Assembly: GCA_002169475.2 (NCBI GenBank)
Contig: NHKK02000026.1
Location: forward strand, 1-13,548
Direction: 5' to 3'
DNA length: 13,548 bases
From: Candidatus Pelagibacter sp. TMED239
Lineage (GTDB): Bacteria; Pseudomonadota; Alphaproteobacteria; Pelagibacterales; Pelagibacteraceae
Made by a program: the position numbers and the translations under genes
Shown: positions 1-8,196 of the stretch, piece by piece
How positions within the stretch are numbered: position 1 is the stretch's first letter
How the letters are laid out: each line of letters begins with the position of its first letter
Notes under the pieces: generated by a model
The model's input: the letters and a program-made list of their open reading frames with translations, nothing else
Databases searched by the model: none
Told to the model about the DNA's origin: nothing

Positions 1-47
1 CGAAGGAGCAACCACCCCGGAAACTCTCAGGCAAAAGGACCGTACAT
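1..47 (+). ncRNA. Glycine riboswitch, aptamer 1 (5' end cut by window edge)
   Basis: This is the 3' half of the first of two tandem glycine aptamers. The sequence shows the conserved core CGAAGGAGCAA (1-11), a short P3 arm (GAG 6-8 with CUC 24-26, capped by CC 12-13 with GG 19-20), and the signature CUCAGGCAAAAGGAC (26-40). The 5' strands of P1 and P2 lie outside the window. Bases 45-47 at its 3' edge also belong to a stretch that can pair with the gcvT start codon. The family binds glycine and controls glycine catabolism genes, which agrees with the gcvT-gcvH-gcvP operon directly downstream. Confidence 0.95.
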
Positions 48-52
48 ATTAA

Positions 53-110
53 CTCTGGAAAGAGAATTATTCTCGCCGAAGGAGCAAATCTCTCAGGCAA
101 AAAGACAGAG
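53..110 (+). ncRNA. Glycine riboswitch, aptamer 2 (complete)
   Basis: This is the second aptamer of the tandem riboswitch, complete in the window. P1 is CUCUG (53-57) with CAGAG (106-110). P2 is GAGAA (62-66) with UUCUC (70-74) closed by a 3-base loop. P3 is GAG (82-84) with CUC (90-92). The conserved core appears as GCCGAAGGAGCAA (75-87) and CUCAGGCAAAAAGAC (92-106). Compared with aptamer 1, the run before GAC is AAAAAGAC instead of AAAAGGAC (A103 where aptamer 1 has G37). About five bases separate the two aptamers, as is usual for tandem glycine riboswitches. Glycine binding should stabilise P1. Confidence 0.96.
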
Positions 111-132
111 GGGGTTAAAAAGAGTTAATATG
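111..132 (+). promoter_or_regulatory. Riboswitch expression platform: gcvT ribosome binding site and start, complementary to 45-56
   Basis: Only 19 bases lie between P1 of aptamer 2 and the gcvT ATG at 130, and they contain no GC hairpin followed by a U-run, so an intrinsic terminator is not visible. The Shine-Dalgarno-like AAGAG (120-124) is 5 bases from the ATG. Bases 121-132 (AGAGUUAAUAUG) are the exact reverse complement of 45-56, covering the aptamer 1/2 linker and the 5' strand of P1 of aptamer 2. Either P1 (53-57 with 106-110) or this start-masking helix can form, not both. The inferred result is translational control, with glycine switching gcvT on. The pairing is read from the sequence; the mechanism is inference. 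Confidence 0.7.
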
Positions 133-1236
133 GAAACAAAAAAAACTTCATTATTTAATCTTCATCAAAAGTATGGTGCAAAATTTGTCGAATTTGCAGG
201 CTATCAAATGCCAATTCAATATAAAGATGGAATTATTCAAGAACATAAATTTACAAGATCAAACTCAGGCATTTTTGATGTTTCTCATATGGGTCAATTG
301 TTTATTTCTGGTGATGATAATCTTACAGAAGATTTAGAAAATATTTTTCCAATTGATTTAAAAAAATTAAATTTAAATCAAAGTAAATATTCATTTTTGA
401 TGAACAAAGAAGGAGGCATTTATGATGATTTAATAATAACTAAAATTCAAAAGGGTTATCTAATTATATTAAATGCTGCTTGCAAAAATCAAGATTATAA
501 AATTATAGAAGAAAAATTAGAAAAAAAATATACAATGAATTTGGATGAAAGCTTATCTTTAATTGCGATACAGGGTCCAGATGCAAAAAATGTGTTGGAA
601 AAAATAATACCAAATTCAAATAAACTTAGATTTATGAATGGAGATAAATTCTATTTTAAAGAAACTGAAATTTATATTACTCGTTCAGGATATACTGGAG
701 AAGATGGATTTGAGATTTCAATTAAAAATGAAAAAGTAGAAAAATTTGTAGAATCACTTATTGAAAATGGATCAAAATTAATAGGACTTGGAGCAAGAGA
801 TACCCTAAGACTTGAAGCAGGTCTTTGTTTATATGGAAATGATATAGATCAAAAAACAAGCCCAATCGAAGCTAATCTTAAGTGGGCAATATCAAAAAGT
901 AGAATTGAAGACAATTATCCTGGCTCAAGTATTATTAAAAATCAAATTGAAAAAGGAGTTAAAAAATTAAGAGTAGGAATAAAACCTGAAACTAGAGTAA
1001 TAGCTAGAGGAGACACTAAAATTTTCAACGGAGAAAGTAAAGAAATAGGAAAAATTACAAGTGGAACTTTTGGACCTAGCGTAGATTGTTCTATTGCAAT
1101 GGGATATGTTGACAATATTTATTCATCATTAAATACAAAAATATTCTTAGAGATTAGAGGAAAAAAAATACCTGCAAGTATTTGTAATTTACCATTTTAT
1201 AAAAAAAACTATGCCAAAGGAGGAACAAATGTCTGA
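130..1236 (+). CDS. gcvT: Aminomethyltransferase, glycine cleavage system T protein
   Basis: GcvT takes the aminomethyl group carried on lipoyl-GcvH, releases ammonia and gives methylene-tetrahydrofolate. It is a cytoplasmic protein of 368 residues, close to the usual 360-370. Family motifs are FDVSHMGQ (49-56), GGIYDDLI (95-102, with the conserved aspartate pair D99/D100), [32 protein letters not shown] and [11 protein letters not shown]. The start at 130 is the first codon matching the family N-terminus ([24 protein letters not shown]) and has a weak AAGAG site 5 bases upstream. It is the first gene of the operon and the direct target of the glycine riboswitch. Its last 8 bases overlap gcvH, which suggests translational coupling. 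Confidence 0.97.
   Translation: METKKTSLFNLHQKYGAKFVEFAGYQMPIQYKDGIIQEHKFTRSNSGIFDVSHMGQLFISGDDNLTEDLENIFPIDLKKLNLNQSKYSFLMNKEGGIYDDLIITKIQKGYLIILNAACKNQDYKIIEEKLEKKYTMNLDESLSLIAIQGPDAKNVLEKIIPNSNKLRFMNGDKFYFKETEIYITRSGYTGEDGFEISIKNEKVEKFVESLIENGSKLIGLGARDTLRLEAGLCLYGNDIDQKTSPIEANLKWAISKSRIEDNYPGSSIIKNQIEKGVKKLRVGIKPETRVIARGDTKIFNGESKEIGKITSGTFGPSVDCSIAMGYVDNIYSSLNTKIFLEIRGKKIPASICNLPFYKKNYAKGGTNV
1216..1223 (+). promoter_or_regulatory. Strong Shine-Dalgarno site deciding the gcvH start
   Basis: AAAGGAGG lies inside the end of gcvT, 5 bases before the ATG at 1229. It is the only near-consensus ribosome binding site in front of a gene in this window and selects 1229 over the in-frame ATG at 1211. 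H protein is the shuttle substrate of the T, P and L proteins, so strong initiation here would fit a need for more H than T or P. Confidence 0.85.
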
Positions 1237-1609
1237 AGTTAAATTTTCTAAAGAACATGAATGGATTAAATTAGATGGTGAGATTGCTACTATTGGAATT
1301 ACCAATCATGCTTCAGAAATGTTAGGCGATATTGTTTTTGTAGAATTACCAGAAAAAGGTTCATCAGTTGTTAAGGATGGAGTTGCTGGAGTTGTTGAGT
1401 CAACAAAAGCAGCAAGCGATGTTTACACACCAGTATCAGGAGAAGTTATTGAAAATAATCAATCAATTATCGATGATCCAGGAAAAATTAATACTGATCC
1501 AGAAAATCAAGCATGGTTTTTTAAATTAAAAATTAAAGATAAGTCTGAAATGGAAACATTAATGAATAAGGATGAATATGACAAATTTGCAAAGGAAAGT
1601 ACAAGCTAA
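1229..1609 (+). CDS. gcvH: Glycine cleavage system H protein (lipoyl carrier)
   Basis: GcvH carries the aminomethyl intermediate on a lipoyl arm between the P, T and L proteins. The protein is 126 residues, the normal length. It starts [25 protein letters not shown], typical for the family, and the lipoylation site is K60 within [19 protein letters not shown]. An in-frame ATG at 1211 would add six residues (MPKEEQ) that do not belong to the family; the strong AAAGGAGG at 1216-1223 places the start at 1229. The gene overlaps gcvT by 8 bases, and its stop codon directly abuts the gcvP ATG, so the three genes look like one translationally linked unit. The L protein (dihydrolipoyl dehydrogenase) is not in the window and is presumably shared with other complexes. 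Confidence 0.96.
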   Translation: MSEVKFSKEHEWIKLDGEIATIGITNHASEMLGDIVFVELPEKGSSVVKDGVAGVVESTKAASDVYTPVSGEVIENNQSIIDDPGKINTDPENQAWFFKLKIKDKSEMETLMNKDEYDKFAKESTS

Positions 1610-4468
1610 ATGTTAAAGAACGCTCAAAAAGATTTTATTCAAAGACATATAGGACCTTCAGAAGAAGACCAGAAAACTATGCTTAAAGAATTAGGATATA
1701 AAAATTTAGATGAATTAATATCTAATACAGTTCCAGAAAAGATCCTTTTAAAAGATAATTTGAGTATTGGTGATCCAAATTCAGAATATAAAGCACTAAG
1801 AAAATTAAAAGTTATTTCAAAAAAAAATAAAGTTTATTCAAGTTTTATTGGAATGGGTTATTACGGAACTTATACACCATATGTAATATTAAGAAATATA
1901 TTAGAAAACCCTGGATGGTATACATCCTATACTCCATATCAGCCTGAAGTTGCTCAGGGCAGACTTGAAATGTTATTAAATTTTCAACAAATGATTATTG
2001 ATTTTACAGGAATGGATATTGCTAATGCTTCACTTTTAGATGAAGGAACAGCAGCAGCTGAAGCAATGGGTTTGAGTTACAGAGTATCAAAAAATAAATC
2101 AAATAAAGTTTTTGTATCTAAAACTTGTCATCCTCAAACTATAGATATAATTAAAACAAGAGCAGAGCCGTTAGGTTTAGAAATAATTGTTGGTGACGAA
2201 AATAATAATATTAATGGAGATATTGTCTGTGGAATAATTCAATATCCTGGAACTTTAGGAGAAATAAAAGATCCCAGTGAAGCTATAAGTAAAATACATA
2301 AAAAAAATGGGAAAGCAGTTTTAATTTGTGATTTATTAGCTCTAGCAAAACTTAAAACACCAGCAGAATTAGGTGCAGATATTGCAGTTGGAAGCTCTCA
2401 ACGTTTTGGTATTCCAATGGGATATGGAGGTCCGCATGCTGCATTTTTTGCAACTAAAGATGAGTATAAAAGATCTATGCCAGGAAGAATAGTAGGTGTT
2501 TCAGTAGATAGACACGGTAAAAAAGCATACAGATTAGCACTTCAAACTAGAGAGCAACATATTAGAAGAGATAAGGCCACAAGCAATATATGTACTGCCC
2601 AAGCTTTACTAGCAATCGTATCTGCCGCATATGCAATTTATCACGGACCTAAGGGAATAAAAAAAATAGCCGAAAGTGTATCTCAATTAACAAAAAATTT
2701 TGCAGATAAACTGAAACAATCTGGTTATGAGTTATATTCAGATCATTTTTTTGATACCGTAACAGTAAAGTCATTAGATAAAACAGATAAAATTTATAAA
2801 AATGCGTTAGATCAAGGAGTAAATATCAGAAAAGTAAATTCAGAAATGTTAGCAGTTTCATTTGATGAAAGAAAAAATCTTTACAGAGCAAATCAATTAT
2901 TAAAAATTTTTAACTGTTCAGAAACTATTAAAGAAACAATGAATGAAAGTTTATCAAATCTACCAAAAAATTTATTAAGAAGCTCAAACTATTTGGATCA
3001 CCCTGTTTTTAATAGCTATCATTCTGAAACAGAAATGTTGAGATATTTAAAAAGATTAGAAGACTCTGATATAGCGCTAAATAGATCAATGATTGCCCTA
3101 GGATCTTGTACAATGAAATTAAATTCAGTATCAGAAATGACTCCAGTAACCTGGAAAGAATTTTCTCAACCACATCCCTTTTCTCCAATAGAACAAATGG
3201 ATGGTTATAGAGAGTTATTTACAGATTTAAAAAATTGGTTAAGATCAATTACTGGATTTTCAGGAGTTTCACTTCAGCCAAATGCTGGCGCCCAAGGTGA
3301 ATTTGCGGGTTTAATGGTAATTAGAAAATTTCATGAAAAAAATGGAGAAACCAAACGTAATGTTTGTTTGATTCCAAGTTCTGCTCATGGAACAAACCCA
3401 GCTAGTGCACAAATGGTTGGAATGAAAGTTGTTGTTGTAAATTGTGATAAACATGGAAATGTAGATTTTGATGATTTGAAGAAAAAAGCTGAAGAAAATT
3501 CAGATAATTTGGCAGCATTGATGGTAACCTATCCATCAACTCATGGTGTATTTGAAGAAAAAATAACTGAAATTTGTGAACTTATTCATAGTCATGGAGG
3601 ACAAGTTTACATGGATGGTGCTAATCTTAATGCACTAGTGGGTATTGCAAAACCTGGAAATTTTGGCCCAGATGTTTGTCATATTAATCTTCATAAAACT
3701 TTTTGTATTCCTCATGGAGGCGGAGGACCTGGAATGGGACCAATAGCTTGTAAAAAACATCTGGAAATATTTTTACCAAAACATCCTGTAATTAAAGACT
3801 GTGGTCCTGCAACTGGTATAGGAGCTATTTCTGCAGCACCATGGGGTAGTTCAAGTATTTTATCTATTTCTTGGATGTATATTAAAATGATGGGATCAGA
3901 AGGAGTAAAAAAAGCATCTCAGGTTGCCATTCTTAACGCAAATTATATTGCACACAAGTTAAAAAAATCTTTTCCAATTTTGTATAAAGGTAAAAATGGA
4001 AATGTTGCACATGAGTGTATTATTGATATTCGTAAAATAAAAAGTGAAACAGGCATATCAGAAGAGGACATTGCAAAAAGACTTATAGATTTTGGCTATC
4101 ATGCACCTACAATGTCTTGGCCAGTAGCAGGTACTATGATGATTGAACCTACAGAAAGTGAGAGTTTGTCAGAATTAAATAGATTTTGCTCAACACTTAT
4201 AAAAATAAGAGAGGAAATAAATAAAGTTCAATCTGGAAAATATGATAAAGTTGATAATCCACTCAAAAATGCGCCACATACTCACATTGAATTAACTTCT
4301 AATAAATGGGAACATAAATATGAAAGAGAAGAAGCAGCTTACCCATCTGAATTTTTAAGATTAATTAAGTATTGGCCACCAGTTGCTAGAGTAGATAATG
4401 TATATGGTGATAAAAATTTATTTTGTACTTGTCCTTCGATTGATGAATATAAAGATTCAGCAGCGTAA
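1610..4468 (+). CDS. gcvP: Glycine dehydrogenase (decarboxylating), P protein, single chain
   Basis: GcvP decarboxylates glycine with pyridoxal phosphate and passes the aminomethyl group to lipoyl-GcvH. At 952 residues it is the single-chain form with both halves fused, as in E. coli, not the split GcvPA/GcvPB form. The N-terminus has FIQRHIGPS (residues 9-17) and the N-terminal half has [15 protein letters not shown]. The C-terminal half has [29 protein letters not shown] and [11 protein letters not shown]. The PLP lysine is K696 in [19 protein letters not shown]. The gene starts on the base after the gcvH stop with no good Shine-Dalgarno of its own (an AAAGGA lies about 13 bases upstream), so initiation by coupled re-start is likely. 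No frameshift or missing key residue was seen. Confidence 0.98.
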   Translation: MLKNAQKDFIQRHIGPSEEDQKTMLKELGYKNLDELISNTVPEKILLKDNLSIGDPNSEYKALRKLKVISKKNKVYSSFIGMGYYGTYTPYVILRNILENPGWYTSYTPYQPEVAQGRLEMLLNFQQMIIDFTGMDIANASLLDEGTAAAEAMGLSYRVSKNKSNKVFVSKTCHPQTIDIIKTRAEPLGLEIIVGDENNNINGDIVCGIIQYPGTLGEIKDPSEAISKIHKKNGKAVLICDLLALAKLKTPAELGADIAVGSSQRFGIPMGYGGPHAAFFATKDEYKRSMPGRIVGVSVDRHGKKAYRLALQTREQHIRRDKATSNICTAQALLAIVSAAYAIYHGPKGIKKIAESVSQLTKNFADKLKQSGYELYSDHFFDTVTVKSLDKTDKIYKNALDQGVNIRKVNSEMLAVSFDERKNLYRANQLLKIFNCSETIKETMNESLSNLPKNLLRSSNYLDHPVFNSYHSETEMLRYLKRLEDSDIALNRSMIALGSCTMKLNSVSEMTPVTWKEFSQPHPFSPIEQMDGYRELFTDLKNWLRSITGFSGVSLQPNAGAQGEFAGLMVIRKFHEKNGETKRNVCLIPSSAHGTNPASAQMVGMKVVVVNCDKHGNVDFDDLKKKAEENSDNLAALMVTYPSTHGVFEEKITEICELIHSHGGQVYMDGANLNALVGIAKPGNFGPDVCHINLHKTFCIPHGGGGPGMGPIACKKHLEIFLPKHPVIKDCGPATGIGAISAAPWGSSSILSISWMYIKMMGSEGVKKASQVAILNANYIAHKLKKSFPILYKGKNGNVAHECIIDIRKIKSETGISEEDIAKRLIDFGYHAPTMSWPVAGTMMIEPTESESLSELNRFCSTLIKIREEINKVQSGKYDKVDNPLKNAPHTHIELTSNKWEHKYEREEAAYPSEFLRLIKYWPPVARVDNVYGDKNLFCTCPSIDEYKDSAA

Positions 4469-4480
4469 CAATAATATTAT

Positions 4481-5725
4481 ATGAAAATTGCTGTAGTTGG
4501 ATCAGGTATATCTGGATTAAGTGCTGCATATTATTTATCAAAAAAACATAAAGTAGATTTGTTCGAAAAAGAAGATCACTTTGGTGGTCACGCACACACT
4601 ATTAAAATTCCATATCAAAGTAAAAAAGAAGTATCAGTTGATATAGGATTCATGGTATTCAATAAAGAAACCTATCCAAATTTAATCAAATTTTTTTTTG
4701 AAAATAAAATTGAAATAGAAAAAAGCGATATGTCATTTTCAGTTTCGGTTAAAGAAACTGACATAGAATATTGTGGAAAAGGTATAAAGGGAATTTTCTC
4801 AAATAAGAAAAATTTATTTAAACCTAAATTTATTAGAATGTTTTTAGAAATAATTAGTTTTTACCGTCATTGTGAAAAGCTAAATATAGAAATTATAAAT
4901 AAATATACACTTGGGGAATATTTAAAAAAAAGAAAAGTATCTGATTATTTTATTAACTTTCACATTATACCTATGGTATCTGCTATCTGGTCGATGCCAC
5001 CATATGAAGCGACTCAAATGCCATTAAAATTTTTTTTAAGTTTTTTTAGAAACCATGGATTATTTAAATTAAAAAATAGACCTCAATGGTTTACGGTAGC
5101 TAAAAGAAGTAAAAATTATGTAGATAAAATAGTTAGTCAAATATCAGGTGAGTATTTCAAAAATTATAATGTAAATAAGATTTTAAGAAATACCAAAGGA
5201 GTAAAAATTTTTTACGGTTCAGAAAATGAATTTTTTAATTACGACAAAGTAGTAGTCGCAACTCATGCAGATGAGGCATTAAATTTAATTGAAAAACCAC
5301 GATCAGAGGAGCTAAAAATACTAAAAAATTTTAACTATAGGTCTAATATAGCTGTTATTCACTCAGATGAAAATTTTATGCCAAAAAATAGAAAAGTTTG
5401 GTGCTCATGGAATTCATCAATGCATAGAAGAGATATTAAAAAGACATCAGTAACATATTGGCTTAATCAGCTCCAAAATTTAAAAATTGATAAGAATATT
5501 TTTTTAACAATAAATCCCTTCATAGAAATATCTGAAAAAAAAATTTTTAAAAAAGTTAAATTTACTCATCCTTACTATAATAAAAATGCACTTGATAATC
5601 AAAATCAACTTAATTTGATTCAAAATAAAAAAGATATTCTATTTTGTGGAAGTTATTTTGGTTATGGCTTTCATGAAGATGGAATAAAATCTTCCATTGA
5701 AATGTTAAAAAGAATTAATGATTAA
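4481..5725 (+). CDS. Flavin amine-oxidase-like NAD(P)/FAD-binding protein (COG2907 type), possible fatty-acyl desaturase
   Basis: This is a 414-residue flavoprotein. The sequence shows a Rossmann dinucleotide site GSGISG (7-12) with the acidic residue E29 that would bind the FAD ribose, then GGHAHT (35-40), DIGFMVFN (54-61), SAIWSMPP (168-174 region), VTYWLNQLQ (324-332) and a C-terminal FAD motif FCGSYFGYGFHEDGIKSS (388-405). These match COG2907-type oxidoreductases, which are usually found beside DUF1365 and CFA-synthase genes. A flavoprotein of this kind, UfaD, has been described as a desaturase of methylated fatty acyl chains in Rhodobacter furan fatty acid synthesis; the same role here is inference. 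It starts 12 bases after gcvP with no Shine-Dalgarno site, and its end overlaps the DUF1365 gene by 8 bases. Carotenoid desaturase or other amine-oxidase chemistry is less likely given the neighbours. Confidence 0.88.
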   Translation: MKIAVVGSGISGLSAAYYLSKKHKVDLFEKEDHFGGHAHTIKIPYQSKKEVSVDIGFMVFNKETYPNLIKFFFENKIEIEKSDMSFSVSVKETDIEYCGKGIKGIFSNKKNLFKPKFIRMFLEIISFYRHCEKLNIEIINKYTLGEYLKKRKVSDYFINFHIIPMVSAIWSMPPYEATQMPLKFFLSFFRNHGLFKLKNRPQWFTVAKRSKNYVDKIVSQISGEYFKNYNVNKILRNTKGVKIFYGSENEFFNYDKVVVATHADEALNLIEKPRSEELKILKNFNYRSNIAVIHSDENFMPKNRKVWCSWNSSMHRRDIKKTSVTYWLNQLQNLKIDKNIFLTINPFIEISEKKIFKKVKFTHPYYNKNALDNQNQLNLIQNKKDILFCGSYFGYGFHEDGIKSSIEMLKRIND

Positions 5726-6485
5726 AAACTCATCGATTTATATTGGAAGTGTAATACATAAGAGATTTAAACCTAAATTTCATTTTTTCAAATATAAAGT
5801 TTTTTCGATATTATTTGATTTATCTGAGATTAATTCATTAGACAGATCATTAAAAATTTTTTCATACAACAAATTTAATATTGTTAGTTTTCATGATGTT
5901 GATCATGGTCCAAGAGATGGAACTTCATTAAAGAGATGGGTTATAAAAAATCTAACAAACCATAAAATAAATACTGAAGAAATAAGGATCAAACTTTTAT
6001 GTTACCCAAGAATTTTTGGTTATGTTTTTAATCCTTTAAGTGTCTTTTTTATATATAATAAATACTCTGAATTAATTTCAATTTTATACGAAGTTAAAAA
6101 TACATTTGGAGAACAACATACTTATATATTTAAAACTAATAAAAATACTAACTTTATAAAAAGTACTTGTAAAAAAAAGTTTCATGTTTCACCATTTATT
6201 GAAATGAATTGTACATATTTTTTTAAAACTCTAAAGCCAAGTAATAAAATTTCATTAATAATTGATCAATATGATGATGAAGGAAAGCTACTTTATGCTT
6301 CCCAGGATGGAAAAAGAATTGATCTTAACAACAAAAACCTAATTTTATCTTATTTACGCCACCCTTTAATGACTTTCAAAATTATCGGAGCAATACATTT
6401 TGAAGCATTCAAATTATGGATTAAAGGCATTAAATTCATAAAAAAAAAATTGAATATAAAAAATAATATAAGTATAGAAAATTAA
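5718..6485 (+). CDS. DUF1365 family protein
   Basis: This 255-residue protein belongs to DUF1365, a family with no settled biochemical function. Conserved blocks are YIGSVIHKRFKPKFHFFKYKVF (8-29), DVDHGPRDG (60-68), PRIFGYVFNPLSVFF (97-111), EVKNTFGEQH (125-134), KKFHVSPF (153-160) and a C-terminal HPLMTFKIIGAIHFEAFKLWIKG segment (215-237) that looks amphipathic and may lie on the membrane. Repeated conserved His, Asp and Asn residues suggest an enzyme rather than a structural protein, but no catalytic site is known to me. The start overlaps the flavoprotein gene by 8 bases, and the stop shares one base with the next start (TAATG), so expression is coupled. The context points to modification of membrane acyl chains between the flavoprotein and methyltransferase steps. 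Confidence 0.9.
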   Translation: MIKNSSIYIGSVIHKRFKPKFHFFKYKVFSILFDLSEINSLDRSLKIFSYNKFNIVSFHDVDHGPRDGTSLKRWVIKNLTNHKINTEEIRIKLLCYPRIFGYVFNPLSVFFIYNKYSELISILYEVKNTFGEQHTYIFKTNKNTNFIKSTCKKKFHVSPFIEMNCTYFFKTLKPSNKISLIIDQYDDEGKLLYASQDGKRIDLNNKNLILSYLRHPLMTFKIIGAIHFEAFKLWIKGIKFIKKKLNIKNNISIEN

Positions 6486-7663
6486 TGATTGTAAATAAGA
6501 TTTCAGATTTAATAGTTTTTAAAACATTAAAAAATATAAAACACGGTTTTTTAGAAATAAAAAATTTTGATGGAGATGTATTTCAATTTGGGAAAATAGA
6601 TGACCAACTTAAAGCAAGAATAGAAATTAAACATCCAAGTCTAAATTATAACTTAATTAGAAATGGCAGTATTGGCCTAGCAGAAAGTTATATGCAAGGC
6701 TATTTTGAAACTGATAATCTTTCAAATTTAATTGAGATTACAGCAAAAAATATAAAGTTAATTTATAAGTTTTCTGGAATTTTAGATTTTTCAGCAATAA
6801 ATTTTGTAAAAAATAGAATTATTAAGAATACCAAAAAAAGAAGTAAAGAAAATATTGCTAAACACTATGATCTTGGAAATGATTTCTTTTCTATGTGGCT
6901 TGATAAAACTTTAACTTATTCAAGTGCAATATTTGCAAATGACAACCAAACTTTATCTGAGGCTCAAAATAATAAATATCAAAAATTAATTGACCTTTTA
7001 AAGCCTAGAGATAACAGTAAAGTCTTAGAGATAGGCTGTGGATGGGGAGGATTTGCAGAGTATTTAGGTAAAAATTACAATGTTAAATTAGATTGTATTA
7101 CAATATCTAAAAAACAATATGAATTTGCTAAAGAGAGAATTTATAAAGCAAGTCTAAATGAAAAAGTTGATGTTCAGATAAAGGATTACAGAGATTTAAA
7201 AGGTAAATATGATTCTATAGCATCAATTGAAATGATTGAAGCAGTAGGTCAGAATTATTTACAAAGCTATTTTAATACAATTAAAAAAAATCTTTCTACA
7301 CATGGTAATGCTGGAATTCAAGCAATTACCATTCATGATAGTTTGTTTGATAGATATAAAAATAAACAAGACTTTATTCAAAAATATATTTTTCCTGGTG
7401 GATTTTTACCTTCAAAAAAAAGTTTGTATAAATATGCAGATTACAATGGATTAAAATTTAATGAATATAATTCATACTCTAAACACTATTCAGATACTTT
7501 AATAATTTGGAGAGAAGAATTTATTAAAAAATGGGATATAATTAAAAAACAAGGATTTGATTTAAACTTTAAAAAAATGTGGGAATTTTATTTGTCCTAC
7601 TGTGAAGCAGGCTTTAAATCAAAAAATATAGATTTAGTACAATTCTCTCTATGCAAAAAATAA
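6485..7663 (+). CDS. Cyclopropane-fatty-acid-synthase-like SAM methyltransferase with altered active site
   Basis: This is a 392-residue class I SAM methyltransferase of the CFA synthase family (E. coli Cfa is 382). It has an N-terminal domain (about 1-115), KHYDLGNDFF (126-135), the SAM-binding motif VLEIGCGWGGF (180-190), IEMIEAVG (248-255) and KYIFPGGFLPS (300-310). The family acts on unsaturated acyl chains in membrane phospholipids. Aligned by eye to E. coli Cfa, C139 becomes S147 and H266 becomes Q279, while E239 (E252) and Y317 (Y335) are kept. C139, E239, H266 and Y317 form the bicarbonate site needed for cyclopropanation, so a different product, for example a methyl- or methylene-branched chain as made by UfaM-type enzymes, is plausible. 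It overlaps DUF1365 by 1 base and the lipoprotein gene by 13 bases. The specific name cfa is therefore withheld. Confidence 0.9.
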   Translation: MIVNKISDLIVFKTLKNIKHGFLEIKNFDGDVFQFGKIDDQLKARIEIKHPSLNYNLIRNGSIGLAESYMQGYFETDNLSNLIEITAKNIKLIYKFSGILDFSAINFVKNRIIKNTKKRSKENIAKHYDLGNDFFSMWLDKTLTYSSAIFANDNQTLSEAQNNKYQKLIDLLKPRDNSKVLEIGCGWGGFAEYLGKNYNVKLDCITISKKQYEFAKERIYKASLNEKVDVQIKDYRDLKGKYDSIASIEMIEAVGQNYLQSYFNTIKKNLSTHGNAGIQAITIHDSLFDRYKNKQDFIQKYIFPGGFLPSKKSLYKYADYNGLKFNEYNSYSKHYSDTLIIWREEFIKKWDIIKKQGFDLNFKKMWEFYLSYCEAGFKSKNIDLVQFSLCKK

Positions 7664-8196
7664 AAAAAATTAAATTTATATTTGCATTAATTGCAACAAT
7701 TTTATTAACTAACTGTTCAGGAAATAATATGAAACCAATAGATTTTAAAGATAAAAAACCACGATTAATTATAGAAGAATACCTTTCTGGAAATGTAAAA
7801 GCCTGGGGAATTTTACAAAATAGATCGGGAAAAGTAACTAGACAATTTTCTGCTGATCTAAATGGAAAGTGGGATGGTAAACAATTAATTTTAGATGAAA
7901 AGTTTATTTGGAACGATGGTGAAATCCAAAAAAGACAATGGAAAATTGATAAAATTGATGAACATAATTATGAAGGTACAGCAGGAGATGTAGTTGGTAA
8001 AGCAAGAGGTTATTCTTATGGTCCGACATTTAAATTTGAATATGTTTTATTAGTACCAGTAAAGGGTAAAGAAATGAAAATTACTTTTGATGACTGGATA
8101 TTTATGCAAGATGAAAGAGTTGCAATAAATAGAGCAACAATGACAAAATTTGGTATAAAAGTTGCAGAGCTTACAGTTATGTTTGTTAAAGATTAA
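7651..8196 (+). CDS. DUF3833 family lipoprotein
   Basis: This 181-residue protein starts with a lysine-rich n-region and a hydrophobic stretch (about 9-20) followed by LLTNC, which would place the lipidated cysteine at C22. Asn at the position before Cys is not the usual Gly/Ala/Ser, so the lipobox is slightly atypical. The mature part matches DUF3833: FSADLNGKWDGKQLILDE, EGTAGDVVGKARGYSYGPTFKFEYVLLVP and the C-terminal DDWIFMQDERVAINRATMTKFGIKVAELTVMF. No enzymatic function is established. The repeated association with flavoprotein, DUF1365 and CFA-like genes suggests lipid binding or transfer at the membrane, as inference. Its start lies inside the methyltransferase gene (13-base overlap) without a Shine-Dalgarno site. 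Its stop overlaps that of the convergent SDR gene. Confidence 0.87.
   Translation: MQKIKKIKFIFALIATILLTNCSGNNMKPIDFKDKKPRLIIEEYLSGNVKAWGILQNRSGKVTRQFSADLNGKWDGKQLILDEKFIWNDGEIQKRQWKIDKIDEHNYEGTAGDVVGKARGYSYGPTFKFEYVLLVPVKGKEMKITFDDWIFMQDERVAINRATMTKFGIKVAELTVMFVKD

Noticed and set aside
1211..1228. Earlier in-frame ATG for gcvH adding MPKEEQ
   Set aside because: It has no ribosome binding site, adds residues foreign to the family, and the strong AAAGGAGG at 1216-1223 lies downstream of it and serves the ATG at 1229.
4440..4477. Promoter with TTGATG (4440-4445) and TAATAT (4472-4477) before the flavoprotein gene
   Set aside because: The spacing between the two boxes is far from 17 bases and AT-rich -10-like strings are common by chance here, so it is not listed as a feature.
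4386..4595. Minus-strand open frame of 69 codons
   Set aside because: It lies opposite the gcvP end and flavoprotein start, has low-complexity AT-driven composition and matches no family.
4691..4699. Run of nine T in the flavoprotein gene as a frameshift or slippage site
   Set aside because: The frame is intact across it and such runs are expected at this base composition; no alternative product is suggested.
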